A stretch of 64,000 nucleotides of DNA from Falciphora oryzae (taxonomy: Eukaryota; Ascomycota; Sordariomycetes; Magnaporthales; Magnaporthaceae), in the NCBI GenBank assembly GCA_000733355.1, contig JNVV01000001.1, forward strand, positions 3,506,278 through 3,570,277, read 5' to 3'. Position numbers and translations under genes: made by a program. The first letter of the stretch is position 1. Each line of letters begins with the position of its first letter. Below are positions 60,301 to 64,000 of this stretch, in pieces. The notes under the pieces were generated by a model that worked only from the letters and a program-made list of their open reading frames with translations, was not told where the DNA came from and searched no databases.

Positions 60301-61611
60301 TTAAGTGTCGAAAAAAGGTCGTCGGTCACGCCTTGTTCATTTGGGAAAGCGTCGATCGAGAGATTGCGTTTCGACTTTGCAGTAGAGGATGTGCGAACAC
60401 GAGCGTTCGAATTACGGCGTTGGCTGCTCGGCCTTGACCGGGGCGTGGGGTGGCCATTCATGGAGGCCGACTTATCCCCTTTTGGTCTGTCACTGCCGGG
60501 ATCGGTCGTCCGGTGCTCTCCCGATGGCCTTCCAGTCGTGGACGGCGGAGGGGAAGATGTAGATGCAGTTGATGACGTAGTCGCAGAAGTGCAGGCCGAC
60601 ACGGACGTGGATGCAGCCGTTGAGGTTGGTTTGGCGTCTTGTGCACTGGTTAAGTAACTGCCAGGGACAGAAGCGAGCGTCTTTGGACCATATTCTGTCT
60701 CCTTATTATCGGGGGACGTCCTCGGCAAAGGCGACCTAGACTCCCTAGCAACAGTCCTACTGCGGCCTGGAGGAGGCTGCCCGTGGAACTCGCGCGCCTT
60801 TCGCGACATCTCGTCCATGCTAGCAGGCGTCAACCATTCCAGCATCTTGAAGGCGACGGTGCCAAACATGTTGGCGGCGAAGGACCTATGGTCCTTGTTG
60901 ACATGTTTCTCCTCCACGGTGAACTTTGCAGGCGCCCGCCGAGCCCTCATATTTTCGTGAGCGGCCTCTCCGGGAGTGGCTCCCTCTCGGGTGCCTTCCC
61001 GGACATGACCTTGCCTGGTGTCTCTCGGAGCGGCCCCTGGATAAGCCTTGGGGTGAAGGCTGCGGGCATAACCATTCTGGCGCCTGGTCGCAAAGTGGAG
61101 AAATTCCAGGGCGGCCGGGGCAGTCTTGGGCGGCCGGAGGGACAGGCACAGGGCGCTCTCGGGGTTGTCCTGGCTGGCCAGGAAAACAGCGATGGTACGG
61201 GCGCTGGTCGTGTTGTAGCGCCGGATAGGTACTCGCCCCAGGTTTCGCTTGCGAAAGCTGAAGCAAATGGGGGTTTCGCAGGTGGGCGAGCCACAGCCAT
61301 CGCGTAACTGGACGACGAACCTGTGGGAGACGACGACGGGTCAGCAATATGCCACAGACGGCAGATAGTGTCGCGAGAAAAACAAGGCCGACACACTTTT
61401 GAACGAGGAGCTGGAAGTTGTGGCGGCGGCTGGCTCGGTGGATGGTGAAGACCCGCCTGGGGTTCTCGACGTCCTCGACTAGGTCTTGTAGCACAGGGGG
61501 GGCGTCGCGAGGCAGCCGCGGGAAGGCGGCCGTCTCCCAGAGACCAGCGAGCAGGTCGGCGTCGTCCGCATCCTGAGGTTCCGAGGCACGGAGGTGGACA
61601 TCACGAGTCAT
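57377..61611 (-). CDS. HUL4: HECT E3 ubiquitin ligase with AZUL-like finger (HUL4/UBE3A-like)
   Basis: Transfers ubiquitin from an E2 through its own cysteine to substrates. Exons 61611-61397, 61320-58967 and 58881-57377 (1357 aa); introns of 76 and 85 nt. The first junction restores FQLLVQKFVVQLRDGCG. Cysteines C81, C86 and C91 (C-x4-C-x4-C) and C130 match the pattern of the AZUL finger of UBE3A, though with about 10 more residues before the last cysteine. Residues 200-520 are Ser/Pro/Thr-rich and mostly disordered. A helical region with WMMFVEQTFFYVLSDPRRL follows. The HECT domain covers about 1000-1357: SIRRDSVLMDTFDQLWRREE, GVQQEFFRMAMAEALDP, and the catalytic C1325 in LPTAYTCYGTLLLP. The C-terminus ends GFGFA, close to the usual HECT tail. 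Identity as a HECT ligase is firm; HUL4 is the nearest yeast match by memory. Confidence 0.93.
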
Positions 61612-63622
61612 CGCTAGGGTCGTCGCGGGTCGGCTTCGGGGGAAGAATCAGCTGTCCCCTTGCGACGGGGTGAGAAAACGCGGGGGATGTGGTGCATGTG
61701 AGGATGTGCGCGCGCCCAGCGACCAGCGGAGAGGGCTAGGGTAGATGCGGCGGTGTCGGGTGTCGGGAGAAACCGCAGCGCCGTTTTGGCTGATAGGGAT
61801 GTTGCGGTGTCAGCTCGGCGCAAAGCCTGAATAGACTGGATGCGAGGTCGGCAGCGACCGTCGGGCGAAGATGGGCGGGCAGGATGGCAGGCTGGCCGGC
61901 GGTGTGATCAGGGCGGATGGATGGGATGGGGAGATGGATTCACTTGTCGGGCTCAGCCGCGCATACGGACGGTGTATGACGGATGCAATAAGCCGGGCGC
62001 GGCCTACTATGTGTGGGACTGGGATCGCTGGTGCAGGCGCTGGGGCGGCAAAAATGATCACGATGAAAACAACGAGGCTCGACCCCGGCTGGACCCGAAC
62101 CCTAGCCACCAACCAGGGAACCTCGCACGCGGATTACAGTCACCAACAACAAACAGGTTAGTGCAAGCCAGCGACAAAAGCACACGAAAGGAGAAGGAAA
62201 AAGGAAGAAAAATTAAGACACAAATAATTGAAGAGAAAAATGCTCAAGTGGTCCAACGTCGAAGGAAAATCTAGATTTCCCAGCTTGCCTTGCCACCATC
62301 GCTTCTGTTGGCTCTCAATGGTCCTTTGCCCTTTTGCTGCATGCTTGGGGGTCGGGTGCGGTCCTGACTGGTCGCATAGGTTGTCTGGCTCCTTAGCGAG
62401 CGGCACTGGGCGACGTGGGCAAATGGGCAAAGACGCGGCGGGCCACGGCGAGAGCTCCAGCATCCATTCAGCACCTGTGCGAATGGCCTGGGCCCCTGCC
62501 CATTTACTGAGAGACGTCGCCGTCGAAATACGGAGATCGAAAACCCCCCACTTCCCCAGAAGTGCAGGCGATATCGAGACATGGATATAAATTGACAACG
62601 GAAAATGTGAGCTTGAAGCCGGCTGCCCGTTTCCCTTGGTGCATGCCGGTGAGAACGTGCAATGAGTGGAAACAAACATTGACGTTACTGGTACCAAGCC
62701 TCCCGCCGCAAAACGGCTGGCTGTGCCTATCATCTGGCCATCAAGTATTCCCAGCATGCCTTGGCGACCGCGATGACAGTGAGGGCCCAGAGAACGCCGG
62801 GTTTGCACCGAGGGAATGGAAACAGTTACTTCAGTCGTAGGTAACAGAAGCTGCTCAAAGAAGACACTCCGAGCGACAACGGTAAACGAAAAGAATGGTG
62901 CCCAATTAATCAGCGAAACCGCCCCTTACAGGGGCTCGACGCTGGGGCGGAGTTTGAAGCGTTCCAGGTGACGTCGAGGCAGTAGGTTTGTCATTGCCCC
63001 AGTTGGGCATTCTTTTTGCGACACCCCACCAAACCGCAGCCCTCCCCGAGAAACCACCATCCCACCTTGCGAAAAACGGTTGGTCTTTTTCAGGACAAAA
63101 CAACCCTCCTTTCCCTCCGCCGCCACCCAAGGTTTGACACCAGGTGATTCGTCTTTGGAGGCGCGCGCATCTATCACCAGGACCGAGCCAAGGGTTCTGG
63201 AAAGATCGGTACGCACCATTGAAGTCTCGCTTCGCTGGCTTACAACTCCCTATTCCGTGGCACGCCACCCACCATTCCGACCAAGCCGCCGTCTCTGACT
63301 GTCGGGAGAACCCCTCTTTTGATAGGACAGACATTGTACCCGATCAGAGATAGGTACCTAACCTTCCAGGGTCTTATTGACCTATTACCTCCCGTTGGTC
63401 CGGTCTGTCCGCTGTGCCTGGGCCCATCACGAACGTCACATTCCTAAGCAGTCCTCTCCAGCTGTCTGGTGCTTTCGTAACCTGCCCCGAATAAATTCCC
63501 GCCTCTCTTGAGGTTCAAGGCGTGGCTATCTTTCCCTTCCACCCTCACCTCACAACTTACTCGCCAACGCGCTCACCAAACCATACAACCTCTCGGCGCC
63601 ACACAACTGGCCGCCCTCTACC
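61612..63622. other. Divergent spacer between the HECT gene and REI1
   Basis: Upstream region of both genes. A palindromic TAGGTACCTA is at 63351-63360. The REI1 side becomes CT-rich from about 63500, typical of a leader. No gene was supported. Confidence 0.45.
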
Positions 63623-64000
63623 ATGACGACGATCGCAAGCGCTCGCGGCGTCCCAGACGCTGGCGACTCCTCTAAGATGGGTGCGCCAGCGAGCCACCCG
63701 TACACCTGCAACAGCTGCCATGTTGCCTTCAGGAACATCGAGCTACAAAAGGGCCACATGAGGGGCGACTGGCACCGGTACAACCTCAAGCGCCGCGTCG
63801 CCTCCCTGCCGCCCATCTCCTCGGAAGTCTTCAACGAGAAGGTCCTGCTGGCCCGCGCCGCCACCAGTGCCGAGGCCGACAAGGTTGGCTTCGAGCGTGC
63901 TTGCGGAGTCTGCGCAAAGGTGTATTACAGCGAGAACGCGTACCAGAACCATCTCGGCAGCAAGAACCACAAGGCAAAGGCCGCTTCCCGTTCGTCCTCT
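63623..64000 (+). CDS. REI1: REI1-like pre-60S ribosome maturation factor (partial)
   Basis: Cytoplasmic zinc-finger protein that releases Arx1/Alb1 from pre-60S particles in yeast. Only the first 126 codons are present; the gene runs off the right edge. The ATG at 63623 (TACCATGACG) is the first in frame; a second at 63677 is possible. Two C2H2 fingers of the U1/matrin type are visible: the first at about residues 29-51 (YTCNSCHVAFRNIELQKGH, MRGDWHRYNLKRRVA), the second at about 94-115 (CGVCAKVYYSENAYQNHLGS, KNHK). LPPISSEVFNEKVL between them is typical of Rei1. No intron is seen so far. The family match is strong. Confidence 0.92.
   Translation, partial: MTTIASARGVPDAGDSSKMGAPASHPYTCNSCHVAFRNIELQKGHMRGDWHRYNLKRRVASLPPISSEVFNEKVLLARAATSAEADKVGFERACGVCAKVYYSENAYQNHLGSKNHKAKAASRSSS

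Noticed and set aside
12502..63360. Recurring TAGGTA/TACCTA hexamers in spacers (for example 12502, 20679, 20690, 51425, 51471, 53201, 57099, 63351)
   Set aside because: A rough estimate from base composition gives about ten per 28 kb of spacer on both strands, close to what I counted, so enrichment is not shown.

Overview
This is a nuclear contig from a filamentous ascomycete, most likely a sordariomycete. The evidence is short spliceosomal introns (mostly 59-130 nt, GT-AG, with CTRAC or CTAAC branch sites), GC-rich coding exons with A/T-rich flanks, long gene-poor spacers, and products such as a WHI2-like regulator, an LSB5/YSC84 pair and a secreted LysM protein. Assignment below class level is a guess. 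Two runs of N (12579-12671 and 52123-52207) show it is a gapped scaffold.

I support 19 protein-coding genes, 16 of them spliced; exon maps were built by hand from splice sites, reading phase and conserved protein sequence. From left to right they are: a Zn2Cys6-like transcription factor (+); a four-unit polyubiquitin (+); a BRAP2/ETP1-type RING plus UBP-finger protein (+); a glycerol-3-phosphate acyltransferase (+); a nicotinamide mononucleotide adenylyltransferase with seven exons (-); glycerol kinase (-); a KIN1/PAR-1 kinase (-); a GPATCH1-type G-patch protein (+); a WHI2-like BTB-fold protein (+); the rRNA m5C methyltransferase NOP2 (-); a secreted LysM protein (+); LSB5 (-); an AGE2-type ArfGAP (+); the Golgi SNARE SFT1 (-); YSC84/LSB3 (+); an unknown 175-aa protein (-); an unknown 410-aa protein (+); a HECT E3 with an N-terminal AZUL-like finger (-); and the start of REI1 (+, cut by the window end).

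Most genes are housekeeping and unrelated in pathway. Two themes stand out. Ubiquitin biology recurs: polyubiquitin is next to a ubiquitin-binding RING protein, and a UBE3A-like HECT ligase lies further right. The 42.6-51.1 kb block holds four consecutive membrane-traffic and actin genes (LSB5, ArfGAP, SFT1, YSC84) as two divergent pairs, with the secreted LysM gene just to the left. Glycerol-3-phosphate acyltransferase and glycerol kinase, about 5 kb apart, both handle glycerol-3-phosphate.

I found no CRISPR array, tRNA, rRNA, transposon or clearly new multi-gene system. The best leads are three consecutive micro-exons of 21, 26 and 14 nt that encode the nucleotide-binding signature of the adenylyltransferase, a WHI2-like gene with no in-frame ATG, a probable GC-AG intron in YSC84, a 16-nt A tract abutting the SFT1 start codon, the cysteine-rich C-terminal half of the LysM protein, and the membrane-traffic cluster.
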